From CALOCY01 sp942491975 (lineage in GTDB: Bacteria; Bacteroidota; Bacteroidia; Bacteroidales; Prolixibacteraceae), in NCBI GenBank assembly GCA_942491975.1, contig CALOCY010000004.1, positions 1 to 64,000 of the forward strand: a stretch of 64,000 nucleotides of DNA. Direction: 5' to 3'. Position numbers and translations under genes: made by a program. This document shows positions 54,518 through 62,928 of the stretch, one piece after another; the first letter of the stretch is position 1; every line of letters begins with the position of its first letter. Under the pieces are notes generated by a model. The model saw only the letters and a program-made list of their open reading frames with translations, was not told where the DNA came from and made no database searches.

Positions 54518-56326
54518 ATGAACTTAATAGAGAAGATATTAGCTGCACACTCGGGAAACACTACGGTAAAACCCGGTGACATTGTGGATGTAAAAATTGA
54601 TGTACGATTGGCACGTGACTTTGGTGGGGCTAATGTGGTGAAAAACATTACCGACAACCAACTCAAGGTAGCCGATAGCGGTAAAACTTTTTTTACGTTC
54701 GACTGTAACCCTACAGGGTCAGACCAGAAATATGCGGCCAACCAGCAATTATGCCGCACATTTGCCCGTGAGAATGATATTGCAGTTTACGACATTAACA
54801 CCGGTATTGGAACCCATTTAGCCATTGACGAAGGATTGGCTGTTCCGGGATCGACAGTGGTATCAACCGATTCACATGCCAATATACTTGGGGCTATTGG
54901 TAGCTTTGGACAGGGAATGGGCGATCGCGATATTGCTGCGGCATGGGCTAGCGGATCGGTATGGTTTAAGGTACCCAAATCGGTAAAAATAAACCTTACG
55001 GGGGAAAGAGCTTCTGATGTACATGCGAAGGATATTGTATTGAACCTACTGAAGCACTTCGGCGCAAACACACTACTGGGATACTCGGTAGAAATATATG
55101 GCAAAGAGGTAGAAAAACTGACACTTTACGAGCGTATCACTATATCATCGATGGCTACTGAAATGGGTGCTATTGCCATTTTCTTTACGCCTTCACAGGA
55201 AATTATTGACTATTGCGAAAAACAATCGGGTAAAAAAATAGATGCTGTAAAAGCCGATACTGATGCAATATATACCGAAGAATATGAATTAGACTTTGGC
55301 TCATTTACCCCTGCTATTTCCCGTCCGGGAAAACCGCACGATGTGGTAAGCGTAGAGGAAGTAAAACAGCGAAAAATCGACTCGGTATTTGTAGGGAGCT
55401 GTACCAATGGTCGCATTGAGGATATGCGGGCAGTAGCCGAAATCCTCAAAGGACGCAAGATTGCTCCGGGAGTAGTCATGAAAATAGTTCCATCTACCGA
55501 TGAGGTGTGGAATGCCTGTCTCGAAGAAGGGCTGCTAACCATCTTCAAAGATGCAGGGACACTGGTGGGCAATGCCGGTTGTGCCGGTTGTGCTTCGGGA
55601 CAGATCGGACAAAACGGGCCGGGTGAAGTAACCATTAGTACAGGTAACCGGAACTTTGCAGGCAAGCAGGGTAAAGGGGAAGTATATTTAGCTTCGCCGG
55701 TAACGGCTGCAGCATCGGCCATTGCCGGGCATATCACTACGGCTGATGACCTGCCTGAAACACCGTCGGTATTTAAAGCAACCAAAAAACAAACAGTTGT
55801 TACGCATAAAGAACAGGATGCTGTTCAGGGAGCAAAACAGACTATTGTAGAAGGTAAAATATGGTTGATTGATGAAGACAATATCGATACCGATATGATT
55901 TTCCACAACCGCTACCTGGCCATCACTAACATTGATGAGATGGGACAGTACACGTTCGACAATCTTGAAGGATGGGAAGACTACGCCAAAAGATCGGAAC
56001 CGGGCGACATTGTAATCACCGGGAAAAATTTTGGTGCGGGAAGCTCACGCCAGCAGGCTGTCGACTGTTTCAAAGCACTGGATAATCAGGCCATCCTTGC
56101 CCAATCCTTTGGGGCGATTTACGAACGGAATGCTATAAATGCAGGATTTCCGGTACTGACCTACACCAACCTTGATGAATTGGAACTGGAAAACAGGGAT
56201 CGTGTGCGGGTTGACTTTGAAAAAGGAACAATTACCAACATCAAAAATGGTAAAACGGTCGAAATTGACCGTTTCTCGCAGGTTCAAATGGACATTTATC
56301 AAAAGGGTGATTTGTTGAAAGCATAA
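54518..56326 (+). CDS. Fused aconitase-family hydratase A (probable homoaconitase step)
   Basis: This 602-residue protein fuses the large catalytic and small swivel domains. [4Fe-4S] ligands are Cys295 (GSCTNGR) and Cys355/Cys358 in GCAGCASG, an unusual setting for the second motif (canonical SCGPCLG). The active-site DSH is in STDSHANILGA (118-120). The swivel domain begins near 446 and has NIDTDMIF (455-462) and GAGSSRQQA, where the canonical second Gly-Cys is Gly-Ala. It is clearly a different subgroup from the next gene. I infer it carries out one half of the homocitrate/homoisocitrate interconversion. Confidence 0.85.
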   Translation: MNLIEKILAAHSGNTTVKPGDIVDVKIDVRLARDFGGANVVKNITDNQLKVADSGKTFFTFDCNPTGSDQKYAANQQLCRTFARENDIAVYDINTGIGTHLAIDEGLAVPGSTVVSTDSHANILGAIGSFGQGMGDRDIAAAWASGSVWFKVPKSVKINLTGERASDVHAKDIVLNLLKHFGANTLLGYSVEIYGKEVEKLTLYERITISSMATEMGAIAIFFTPSQEIIDYCEKQSGKKIDAVKADTDAIYTEEYELDFGSFTPAISRPGKPHDVVSVEEVKQRKIDSVFVGSCTNGRIEDMRAVAEILKGRKIAPGVVMKIVPSTDEVWNACLEEGLLTIFKDAGTLVGNAGCAGCASGQIGQNGPGEVTISTGNRNFAGKQGKGEVYLASPVTAAASAIAGHITTADDLPETPSVFKATKKQTVVTHKEQDAVQGAKQTIVEGKIWLIDEDNIDTDMIFHNRYLAITNIDEMGQYTFDNLEGWEDYAKRSEPGDIVITGKNFGAGSSRQQAVDCFKALDNQAILAQSFGAIYERNAINAGFPVLTYTNLDELELENRDRVRVDFEKGTITNIKNGKTVEIDRFSQVQMDIYQKGDLLKA

Positions 56327-56349
56327 TGCTTAACTAAAAACACAAGCAG

Positions 56350-58128
56350 ATGGCAGGAAAAACATTTGTTGAAAAAATATTCGGTGCAGCCAAAGGCAGT
56401 ATCGTATTCAAAAAGCCCGATCTGGTGCTTACCCACGACAACACTGCGAGTATCGAAAAAATATTTCGGAAAATGGGAGGTGAGAAACTGGCCGACAGCA
56501 ATCAGTTGACAGTGGTGCTCGATCACAATGCGCCACCTACCACTAACAAGCTGGCCAACGATTACCAGCAAATTCGGAACTTTGTAAAAGAACAGGCAAT
56601 ATCCCGTTTTCACGATGTGGGGCAGGGGATATGCCACCAGCTGATGTCTTCGCATGCCAAACCCGGAATGGTGGTGGTTGGTAGCGACAGCCACACCTGT
56701 ACATCGGGGGCGTTCAATGCTTTTGCAGCAGGGATTGATCGTACCGAAGCCGCAGGCATCTGGAAAAAAGGCGAGACATGGTTCAGGGTTCCTGAATCGC
56801 TGAAAATAACACTGAAAGGTAAGCTCAAAAAACAGGTGTCGGCCAAAGATCTGGCACTGCACATTATTGGTATGCTAGGCTCAAGCGGAGCTGACTATAT
56901 GTCGATAGAATACCACGGCGAAGGGGTGCAGTCGCTCTCCATATCCGACCGGATGACAGTGGCCAATCTGGCTTCCGAAATGGGAGCGAAAAATGCTGTA
57001 TTCCCTCCCGATGATGTGTTGAAAAATTATTTGGTAGACACATCTATGACAGGTGTTTGGGCGGACGAAGATGCCATCTATCTCAAAGAGATAGAGATTG
57101 ATTTGGGTGAAATATTCCCGCTGGTGGCTTGTCCGCATCATGTAGATAATGTAAAAAGCGTGGATGAGGTTGCAGGTACCCCGGTGCAACAGGCACTGAT
57201 TGGTACGTGTACCAATGGCCGAATTGAAGACCTGCGGATAGCTGCTGAGATTCTTGAAGGGCAGCAAATTCCTCAGGGATTTCAACTGCTCATTACCCCG
57301 GCATCAAAAGAAATTTACCTGCAGGCACTTAAAGAAGGAATTCTTGAAACACTATTGGGTGCAGGGGCAAATGTGCTCTCTCCATCGTGTGGGCCATGTT
57401 TGGGGACAGGGCAGGGAATCCCTGCCGATGGTATCAATGTGATTTCAACGGCCAACCGTAACTTTTTGGGACGAATGGGCAACAAAAATGCCAATATTTA
57501 CCTGGCATCGCCTGCTACGGTAGCTTACTCTGCACTCAAAGGTGAAATAGCTTCGGTGACAGATAACGGTGAGCTTAGAAAATTTCCGTTTGCCAAAAAA
57601 CAGACGGCAACGGTTGAAGTAGATGCCAACGATGACCGTTACAGCAAAGGGGTATGGGCATATGCCGATGTAGACAACCTTAACACTGACCAGATGTTTG
57701 CCGGTAACCTTACTTATGAAGTCAACAGCTCGGAACCTGAAAAAATTGCACCACACCTGTTCAAAGGTTTTGATGAAAGCTTTGCTGAACGCGTACAACA
57801 GGGCGATACCATTGTATGTGGTGAAAATTTTGGGTGCGGAAGTTCACGCGAACATCCATCGGTAGGATTGGTATTTGCAGGGGTGAAAGCGACGATTGTA
57901 AAATCGGTATCCCGGATATTTTTCCGTTCGGCAATCAATCAGGGACTACCTATTATTGTATTACCCGAAGCAGTTGACTATTATCAAAAGGGAGATCAGG
58001 TAACCATTGATTTCAAAAATGGAAAAATAACCATTCGCGAAAAAATATTTCAATTCTCCCCTTTGCCCGACAAACTGATGGAAGTGTTGGAAAAGGGAGG
58101 ATTGGTAAAGTGGATAAAAGAGAATTAA
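56350..58128 (+). CDS. Fused aconitase-family hydratase B (probable homoaconitase step)
   Basis: This 592-residue protein is of the same domain order as the preceding gene but has the canonical motifs. Cluster ligands are Cys287 (GTCTNGRIED) and Cys347/Cys350 (SCGPCLGTG). The active-site loop is VVGSDSHTCTSGA, and the swivel domain has NLNTDQMF and GCGSSREHPS. It is 23 bp after hydratase A. In Thermus, homocitrate dehydration and homoaconitate rehydration are done by different enzymes (AcnA and LysTU, from memory); having two hydratases here fits that split. Aconitase or isopropylmalate isomerase activity are alternatives. Confidence 0.88.
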   Translation: MAGKTFVEKIFGAAKGSIVFKKPDLVLTHDNTASIEKIFRKMGGEKLADSNQLTVVLDHNAPPTTNKLANDYQQIRNFVKEQAISRFHDVGQGICHQLMSSHAKPGMVVVGSDSHTCTSGAFNAFAAGIDRTEAAGIWKKGETWFRVPESLKITLKGKLKKQVSAKDLALHIIGMLGSSGADYMSIEYHGEGVQSLSISDRMTVANLASEMGAKNAVFPPDDVLKNYLVDTSMTGVWADEDAIYLKEIEIDLGEIFPLVACPHHVDNVKSVDEVAGTPVQQALIGTCTNGRIEDLRIAAEILEGQQIPQGFQLLITPASKEIYLQALKEGILETLLGAGANVLSPSCGPCLGTGQGIPADGINVISTANRNFLGRMGNKNANIYLASPATVAYSALKGEIASVTDNGELRKFPFAKKQTATVEVDANDDRYSKGVWAYADVDNLNTDQMFAGNLTYEVNSSEPEKIAPHLFKGFDESFAERVQQGDTIVCGENFGCGSSREHPSVGLVFAGVKATIVKSVSRIFFRSAINQGLPIIVLPEAVDYYQKGDQVTIDFKNGKITIREKIFQFSPLPDKLMEVLEKGGLVKWIKEN

Positions 58129-58171
58129 CAAGCATAAAAATAGATCATTAATAATTAAAAGTAACATAAAG

Positions 58172-59716
58172 ATGGACAAATTTGGAATTCAGGAAGCCTT
58201 AAAGCAACTAGGCATCAAGGAGGTAAACAACGGTATTTGTACCGGTACAGAGTGGAAAGAAACCAGTGGAGATGAAGTAAAATCATACTCTCCTGCTGAT
58301 GGACAGTTTATAGGAAGTGTAAAACAGGGAAGCCTTGAAGACTATCAGGAAGTTATTGAAAAAGGAAAAAAAGCGTTTAAAGACTTTAGAATGGTCCCTG
58401 CACCTATCCGTGGTGAATTGGTACGTCAGATTGGAAATGAACTAAGAGAAAATAAAGAAGCACTGGGTAAACTGGTTTCTTATGAGATGGGTAAAATTTA
58501 CCAGGAAGGTCTGGGCGAAGTGCAGGAAATGATTGATATTTGTGACTTTGCTGTAGGCCAGTCACGTCAGTTGTACGGTTTTACCATGCACTCAGAGCGA
58601 GTGAAGCACCGCATGTACGATCAGTACCACCCACTGGGGATTGTAGGTGTGATCTCGGCATTTAACTTCCCTGTTGCTGTATGGGCATGGAATGCAATGT
58701 TGGCACTGATTTGTGGTGACGTGGTTGTATGGAAACCATCCTCAAAAGTGGTTTTGTGTTCGATTGCTGTACACAATATTGTAGCTAAAGTATTGAAAAG
58801 GAATGATATTCCGGAAGGTGTATTGAGTTTGGTTGTTGCAGGCTCTAAATCATTGGGAGACAACATGCTTACCGATAAAAACGTGCCACTTATTTCATTC
58901 ACCGGATCAACACATATTGGCCGCAAAGTAGGTAGCCTGATAGGTGAGCGTTTGGGAAAAGCAATTTTGGAATTGGGTGGTAACAATGCGATTATAGTGA
59001 CACCTGAAGCTGACATGGAAATGGCACTGCGTGCGATTGTATTTGGTTCTGTAGGTACGTGTGGACAACGTTGTACGTCTACCCGCCGTATTATCCTGCA
59101 CGAATCAATATACGATACGCTTAAAGAACGTCTGATTGCGGCATATAAAAACATTAAAATTGGTAATCCGCTTGATGCTTCCACACTTGTTGGTCCAATG
59201 GTCGACAAATGGGCTGTGAAAGACTTCACCAATGCCATTGAGCAGGTGAAGGAACAAGGCGGAAAAATTATTTATGGCGGCGAAGTGCTTTCAGGCGAAG
59301 GTTATGAGTCGGGTTGTTATGTTGTTCCATGTATGGCAGAGGTTGAAAACCACTACGAAATTGTACAGGAAGAGACATTTGCCCCACTGCTGTATCTTAT
59401 TAAATATTCGACCATTGAAGAGGCGATTGAGCTGCACAATGGTGTGCCTCAGGGATTATCTTCAGCTATTTTCTCAAGAAATATGCTGGAAACTGAACGT
59501 TTTCTATCACATGAAGGTTCTGATTGTGGTATTGCTAACGTGAACATCGGTACTTCAGGTGCTGAGATTGGTGGTGCATTCGGTGGTGAAAAAGATACCG
59601 GTGGTGGCCGCGAATCGGGTTCTGATTCATGGAAAACATATATGCGCCGTCAGACCAATACAACCAACTTTAGTACTGAACTGCCATTGGCTCAGGGAAT
59701 AGAATTTAATGTATAA
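58172..59716 (+). CDS. 2-aminoadipate-6-semialdehyde dehydrogenase (ALDH7 type)
   Basis: This 514-residue enzyme oxidises L-2-aminoadipate semialdehyde (piperideine-6-carboxylate) to 2-aminoadipate with NAD. The catalytic Cys301 is in CGQRCTSTRR and Glu267 in LELGG. The ALDH7A1/antiquitin hallmark is very clear at the C-terminus: SDCGIANVNIGTSGAEIGGA, GGEKDTGGGRESGSDSWK and LPLAQGIEF. Family membership is therefore a strong call, and it is the best single marker that this cluster degrades lysine. The equivalent bacterial gene is called amaB in Pseudomonas. It is 43 bp after hydratase B. Confidence 0.94.
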   Translation: MDKFGIQEALKQLGIKEVNNGICTGTEWKETSGDEVKSYSPADGQFIGSVKQGSLEDYQEVIEKGKKAFKDFRMVPAPIRGELVRQIGNELRENKEALGKLVSYEMGKIYQEGLGEVQEMIDICDFAVGQSRQLYGFTMHSERVKHRMYDQYHPLGIVGVISAFNFPVAVWAWNAMLALICGDVVVWKPSSKVVLCSIAVHNIVAKVLKRNDIPEGVLSLVVAGSKSLGDNMLTDKNVPLISFTGSTHIGRKVGSLIGERLGKAILELGGNNAIIVTPEADMEMALRAIVFGSVGTCGQRCTSTRRIILHESIYDTLKERLIAAYKNIKIGNPLDASTLVGPMVDKWAVKDFTNAIEQVKEQGGKIIYGGEVLSGEGYESGCYVVPCMAEVENHYEIVQEETFAPLLYLIKYSTIEEAIELHNGVPQGLSSAIFSRNMLETERFLSHEGSDCGIANVNIGTSGAEIGGAFGGEKDTGGGRESGSDSWKTYMRRQTNTTNFSTELPLAQGIEFNV

Positions 59717-59725
59717 CCTATAAGA

Positions 59726-59748
59726 GGCCGGGTGCAAGGCACCCGGCC
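59726..59748. repeat. GC-rich perfect hairpin between the ALDH and lysine-saccharopine genes
   Basis: GGCCGGGTGC (59726-59735), loop AAG, GCACCCGGCC (59739-59748). There is no T-run, so it is more like a REP or an mRNA-stabilising structure than a terminator. The GGGTGC core also occurs in the palindrome at 31589-31603. Confidence 0.6.
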
Positions 59749-59768
59749 CCTATAATATATCGCTAGAT

Positions 59769-60977
59769 ATGAAGATTGGCATAATTCGTGAAGGTAAGGT
59801 TCCTCCCGACAAGAGGGTTCCGCTCTCTCCGGCTGAGTGTAAAATGCTGTTAGAAAAACATCCTGAATTGGAAATCGTTGTACAACCAAGCCCAATTCGC
59901 TGTTTTAATGATTCGGAATATGAGGAAGCAGGGGTGCCTGTACGTGAAAATTTAGAAGATTGTGACGTGCTTATGGGGGTAAAGGAGGTTTCTATAAAGG
60001 ATCTGATAGCCAATAAAACATACTTTTTCTTTTCACATACCATAAAAAAGCAGCCGTATAACCGGAACTTGTTACAACAGGTGCTTGCTAAAAACATTCG
60101 GTTGGTTGACTACGAAACATTGACCGATGCGAAAGGTCTTCGGATAATAGGTTTTGGCCGATGGGCAGGTATTGTAGGTGCTTACAATGGGTTATTAACG
60201 TATGGTAAACGAAACGGGTTGTTTGACCTTAAACCGGCACATTTGTGCTTTGATTGTGAAGAACTTTTTTCCGAGGTACAGAAGATAAGTCTTCCATCCC
60301 TGAAAATTGTGGTTACCGGAGGAGGACGGGTATCTCATGGAGTGATGGAGGTGCTTGACCGGATGAAGGTTAAAAAAGTTTCGGTACAGGAGTATCTTAC
60401 GAATGAAAATGTTGAAGAAGCGGTTTACGTACAACTTGAGCCTGGTGACTACAACACAAAGAATGGTGGTAGTATTTTTGACTTACATGATTTCTTTGCG
60501 CATCCCGAAATGTATGAATCTACGTTCAAACCGTATTGCAGTACAACCGATCTGTTGGTATCAGCTGCTTACTGGGATCCTAAAGCCCCGGTACTGTTTA
60601 CAGCTGAAGATATGCAGGGTGATGATTTCAGGATAAAGGTGATTGCTGATATTACCTGTGATATTGAAGGCTCCATACCTTCAACAAAAAAGGCTTCAAC
60701 CATTGATGATCCGGTTTACGATTACAATCCAATAACCGGGGAGTTGGAAGCACCTTTTAGCAGTGAGAAAAATATATCGGTTATGGCGGTTGACAATCTG
60801 CCTTGCGAACTGCCCAAAGATGCTTCTGTGGGTTTTGGTGAAGGCATCATCGAAAAAGTAATTCCCAGTTTGCTGGGGGATGACAAAGATGGGGTTATTG
60901 CCCGTGCTACCATTGCCAAAAATGGTAAACTTACGGAGAGATTTAGCTATTTGCAGGATTATGTAGATGGCATATAA
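59769..60977 (+). CDS. Saccharopine dehydrogenase, lysine-forming type (LYS1/LKR-like)
   Basis: This 402-residue protein is of the alanine-dehydrogenase/transhydrogenase fold. The N-terminus IGIIREGKVPPDKRVPLSP, the middle IGFGRWAGIVGAYNG and the Rossmann TGGGRVSHGVMEVLD (approximately 177-191) fit the lysine-2-oxoglutarate reductase half of bifunctional eukaryotic AASS and fungal Lys1. In degradation it condenses lysine and 2-oxoglutarate with NAD(P)H to saccharopine. Bacteria of this phylum normally make lysine by the diaminopimelate route, which makes a catabolic role more likely (established knowledge applied here). Confidence 0.9.
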   Translation: MKIGIIREGKVPPDKRVPLSPAECKMLLEKHPELEIVVQPSPIRCFNDSEYEEAGVPVRENLEDCDVLMGVKEVSIKDLIANKTYFFFSHTIKKQPYNRNLLQQVLAKNIRLVDYETLTDAKGLRIIGFGRWAGIVGAYNGLLTYGKRNGLFDLKPAHLCFDCEELFSEVQKISLPSLKIVVTGGGRVSHGVMEVLDRMKVKKVSVQEYLTNENVEEAVYVQLEPGDYNTKNGGSIFDLHDFFAHPEMYESTFKPYCSTTDLLVSAAYWDPKAPVLFTAEDMQGDDFRIKVIADITCDIEGSIPSTKKASTIDDPVYDYNPITGELEAPFSSEKNISVMAVDNLPCELPKDASVGFGEGIIEKVIPSLLGDDKDGVIARATIAKNGKLTERFSYLQDYVDGI

Positions 60978-61092
60978 ATAGACTAAAAATTATTTGACGC
61001 AGATATACGCTGATTGACGATGATCCATTATGATTAAAAATCAGTGAAAATCATAAGCAATCATAACTAATCAGTGTCTTAAAATTAAGCTG
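60978..61092. repeat. Repeat-like spacer between the two saccharopine dehydrogenase genes
   Basis: A 115-bp AT-rich spacer with repeated phrases (GCTGATT, GATTAAAAATCAGTG, AAAATCATAAG-AATCATAA). Similar short phrases are common in Bacteroidota spacers (from memory). No gene. Confidence 0.4.
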
Positions 61093-62427
61093 ATGAAAAA
61101 GATACTTATACTGGGTGGTGGACGTTCATCGACTACCATGATTCGCTATTTGGAAGACAATGCCACTGAACATGGATGGGAAATTACAGTGGCCGACAAA
61201 GATGTTGAATCAATTGAAGATAAGATAGGTGCAGCTACACGGATTATCCCGTTTGACATTTACGATGAAGGACAGATCAATCGTGAGGTTGAATATACGG
61301 ATATGGTGATCTCAATGCTGCCTGCACGTTTTCATCCCATTGTGGCTCGTGCATGTGTGAAGTACTCAAAATCAATGCTTACCGCATCGTACGAGGCTCC
61401 TGAGATTAAAAATATGGAGCGTGAGATAAAAGAGAAAGGGTTGCTTTTCCTCAATGAAATGGGACTTGATCCGGGACTCGACCACATGTCGGCCATGAAG
61501 ATCATTGACGAAATAAAAACAGATGGGAATGAACTATTGGGCTTTGAATCGTTTACCGGAGGGTTGGTCGCACCCGAATCGGATGACAATCCGTGGAACT
61601 ACAAATTTACATGGAACCCTCGTAATGTAGTCCTTGCAGGACAAGGCGGAGCTGCCCGCTTTATGCAGGAAGGAAAATACAAATACATTCCGTATAACCG
61701 CCTGTTTCGCAGGACTGAGGTAATCAAAATTGACGGATACGGTAGTTTTGATGGATATGCCAACAGGGATTCGTTGAGTTATCTTGACAGTTATAACCTG
61801 CATGGAATTGAAACCATATATCGTGGAACATTGCGCCGTCCGGGTTACTGCCGGGCATGGGACGTTTTTGTGCAACTGGGGGCTACCGACGATTCGTATG
61901 TGATGGAAGATACTGAAAATATGACCTATCGGGAGTTTATCAATTCATTTTTGCCCTACAATGCACACGATTCGGTAGAGTTAAAGCTACAGCATTATAT
62001 GCATATTGACCAAGATTCAGACATTATTGGAAAGCTGGAATGGCTGGGGCTGTTTGACAACACCAAAATTGGATTGAAGAATGCTACTCCTGCACAGGTA
62101 CTTGAACATATCCTGAGCCAAAAATGGCAATTAAAACCTGATGATAAAGATATGATTGCCATGTGGCATAAATTTGTCTATCAGGAAAAAGGGAAAAACC
62201 AACCAACCACACGTACCTCTTCATTGGTGGTTATTGGCGAAGATATGATCCATACAGCCATGTCAAAAACGGTAGGATTGCCGTTGGCCATAGTTGCAAA
62301 ACTGGTATTAACCGGGAAAATGAACCTTACAGGGCTTCATATTCCGACCATTAAAGAGATCTATGAGCCGGTACTTGCCGAATTGGAGGAATACGACATT
62401 CATTTTAAAGAGAAAATAGAAGCGTAA
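61093..62427 (+). CDS. Saccharopine dehydrogenase, glutamate-forming type (LYS9-like)
   Basis: This 444-residue protein has an N-terminal Rossmann start KKILILGGGRSSTTMIRYLE, the family motif EMGLDPGLDHMSAM near residues 129-142, and the saccharopine-dehydrogenase C-terminal region with ESFTGGLVAPESDDNPW and FRRTEVIKIDGY. In the degradative direction it cleaves saccharopine with NAD to glutamate and 2-aminoadipate semialdehyde, the substrate of the ALDH7-type gene in this cluster. It is the last plus-strand gene and is followed by two hairpins. Confidence 0.92.
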   Translation: MKKILILGGGRSSTTMIRYLEDNATEHGWEITVADKDVESIEDKIGAATRIIPFDIYDEGQINREVEYTDMVISMLPARFHPIVARACVKYSKSMLTASYEAPEIKNMEREIKEKGLLFLNEMGLDPGLDHMSAMKIIDEIKTDGNELLGFESFTGGLVAPESDDNPWNYKFTWNPRNVVLAGQGGAARFMQEGKYKYIPYNRLFRRTEVIKIDGYGSFDGYANRDSLSYLDSYNLHGIETIYRGTLRRPGYCRAWDVFVQLGATDDSYVMEDTENMTYREFINSFLPYNAHDSVELKLQHYMHIDQDSDIIGKLEWLGLFDNTKIGLKNATPAQVLEHILSQKWQLKPDDKDMIAMWHKFVYQEKGKNQPTTRTSSLVVIGEDMIHTAMSKTVGLPLAIVAKLVLTGKMNLTGLHIPTIKEIYEPVLAELEEYDIHFKEKIEA

Positions 62428-62440
62428 CCTAAGGTTTAAA

Positions 62441-62516
62441 GGATTTTATCCTTAGTGTTGAGGGATGGAATCTGTCTGATCCTAAAGAAGCTGTGCAAAC
62501 TTTGCACAGCTTCTTT
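62441..62516 (+). terminator. Terminator region of the lysine cluster
   Basis: First, GGATTTTATCC with GGATGGAATC (62441-62472) forms a wobble hairpin containing the recurring TTGAGGGATGG. Then AAAGAAGCTGTGCAAA (62484-62499) and its perfect inverse (62501-62516) with a 1-nt centre give a very strong 16-bp palindrome ending in T-rich sequence. It should stop transcripts from both strands. Confidence 0.8.
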
Positions 62517-62548
62517 TTATAGCTACTAATTGTATGGAAAGGAAAATA

Positions 62549-62782
62549 CTAAGCAGGTACTTTTTCCTGAAGAAAAAGATCAACCTGGTTTAGTGTATTT
62601 AATGTCTTTAAATCATCTTCTTTAACCACTACCCGAAACTCACGCTCGAAATAGTATAGTAACAGCAGGCTGTCCAGAGTGTCTAAAAACAGCTCTTCAC
62701 GTGTACAGGCTTTCAAAATTCTTTTTTTGCTTAATCCTACGCTTCTGAGTACTTTATAAAGCTTTTTCGCGGTTAAACCCAT
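62549..62782 (-). CDS. Acyl carrier protein-like small protein
   Basis: This 77-residue protein has the ACP layout: LFLDTLDSLLLLYYFEREF at about residues 31-49, with a DSL motif whose Ser (residue 38) would accept phosphopantetheine, and then helices three and four. The N-terminus is basic, unusual for an ACP. It is not the housekeeping AcpP. It is downstream of kbl on the same strand, but a terminator-like hairpin lies between. The partner synthase is unknown. Confidence 0.65.
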   Translation of the reverse strand: MGLTAKKLYKVLRSVGLSKKRILKACTREELFLDTLDSLLLLYYFEREFRVVVKEDDLKTLNTLNQVDLFLQEKVPA

Positions 62783-62884
62783 TTTATGCCGTTATTAAAA
62801 TATGCACTACAAAGGTACAAAATTTTTTAGAACAAAAAAACAATAGAATTTTTTAGGCAAAAAGTCGAAAAGAGTAACATAAAA

Positions 62885-62920
62885 AAGGATTCCATTCTTA
62901 TTTTGAGGGATGGAATCCTT
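62885..62920 (-). terminator. Terminator of kbl
   Basis: AAGGATTCCAT (62885-62895) and ATGGAATCCTT (62910-62920) form a perfect 11-bp stem. On the minus strand it ends in a T-run, right after the kbl stop. The loop again has TTGAGGGATGG on the plus strand. Confidence 0.75.
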
Positions 62921-62928
62921 CAAATGGA

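Noticed and set aside
48904..58128. Simple reading as an ordinary TCA or citrate-fermentation cluster
   Set aside because: It would leave the saccharopine and ALDH7 genes and the second hydratase unexplained. I keep it as an alternative for the substrates, not as the main call.
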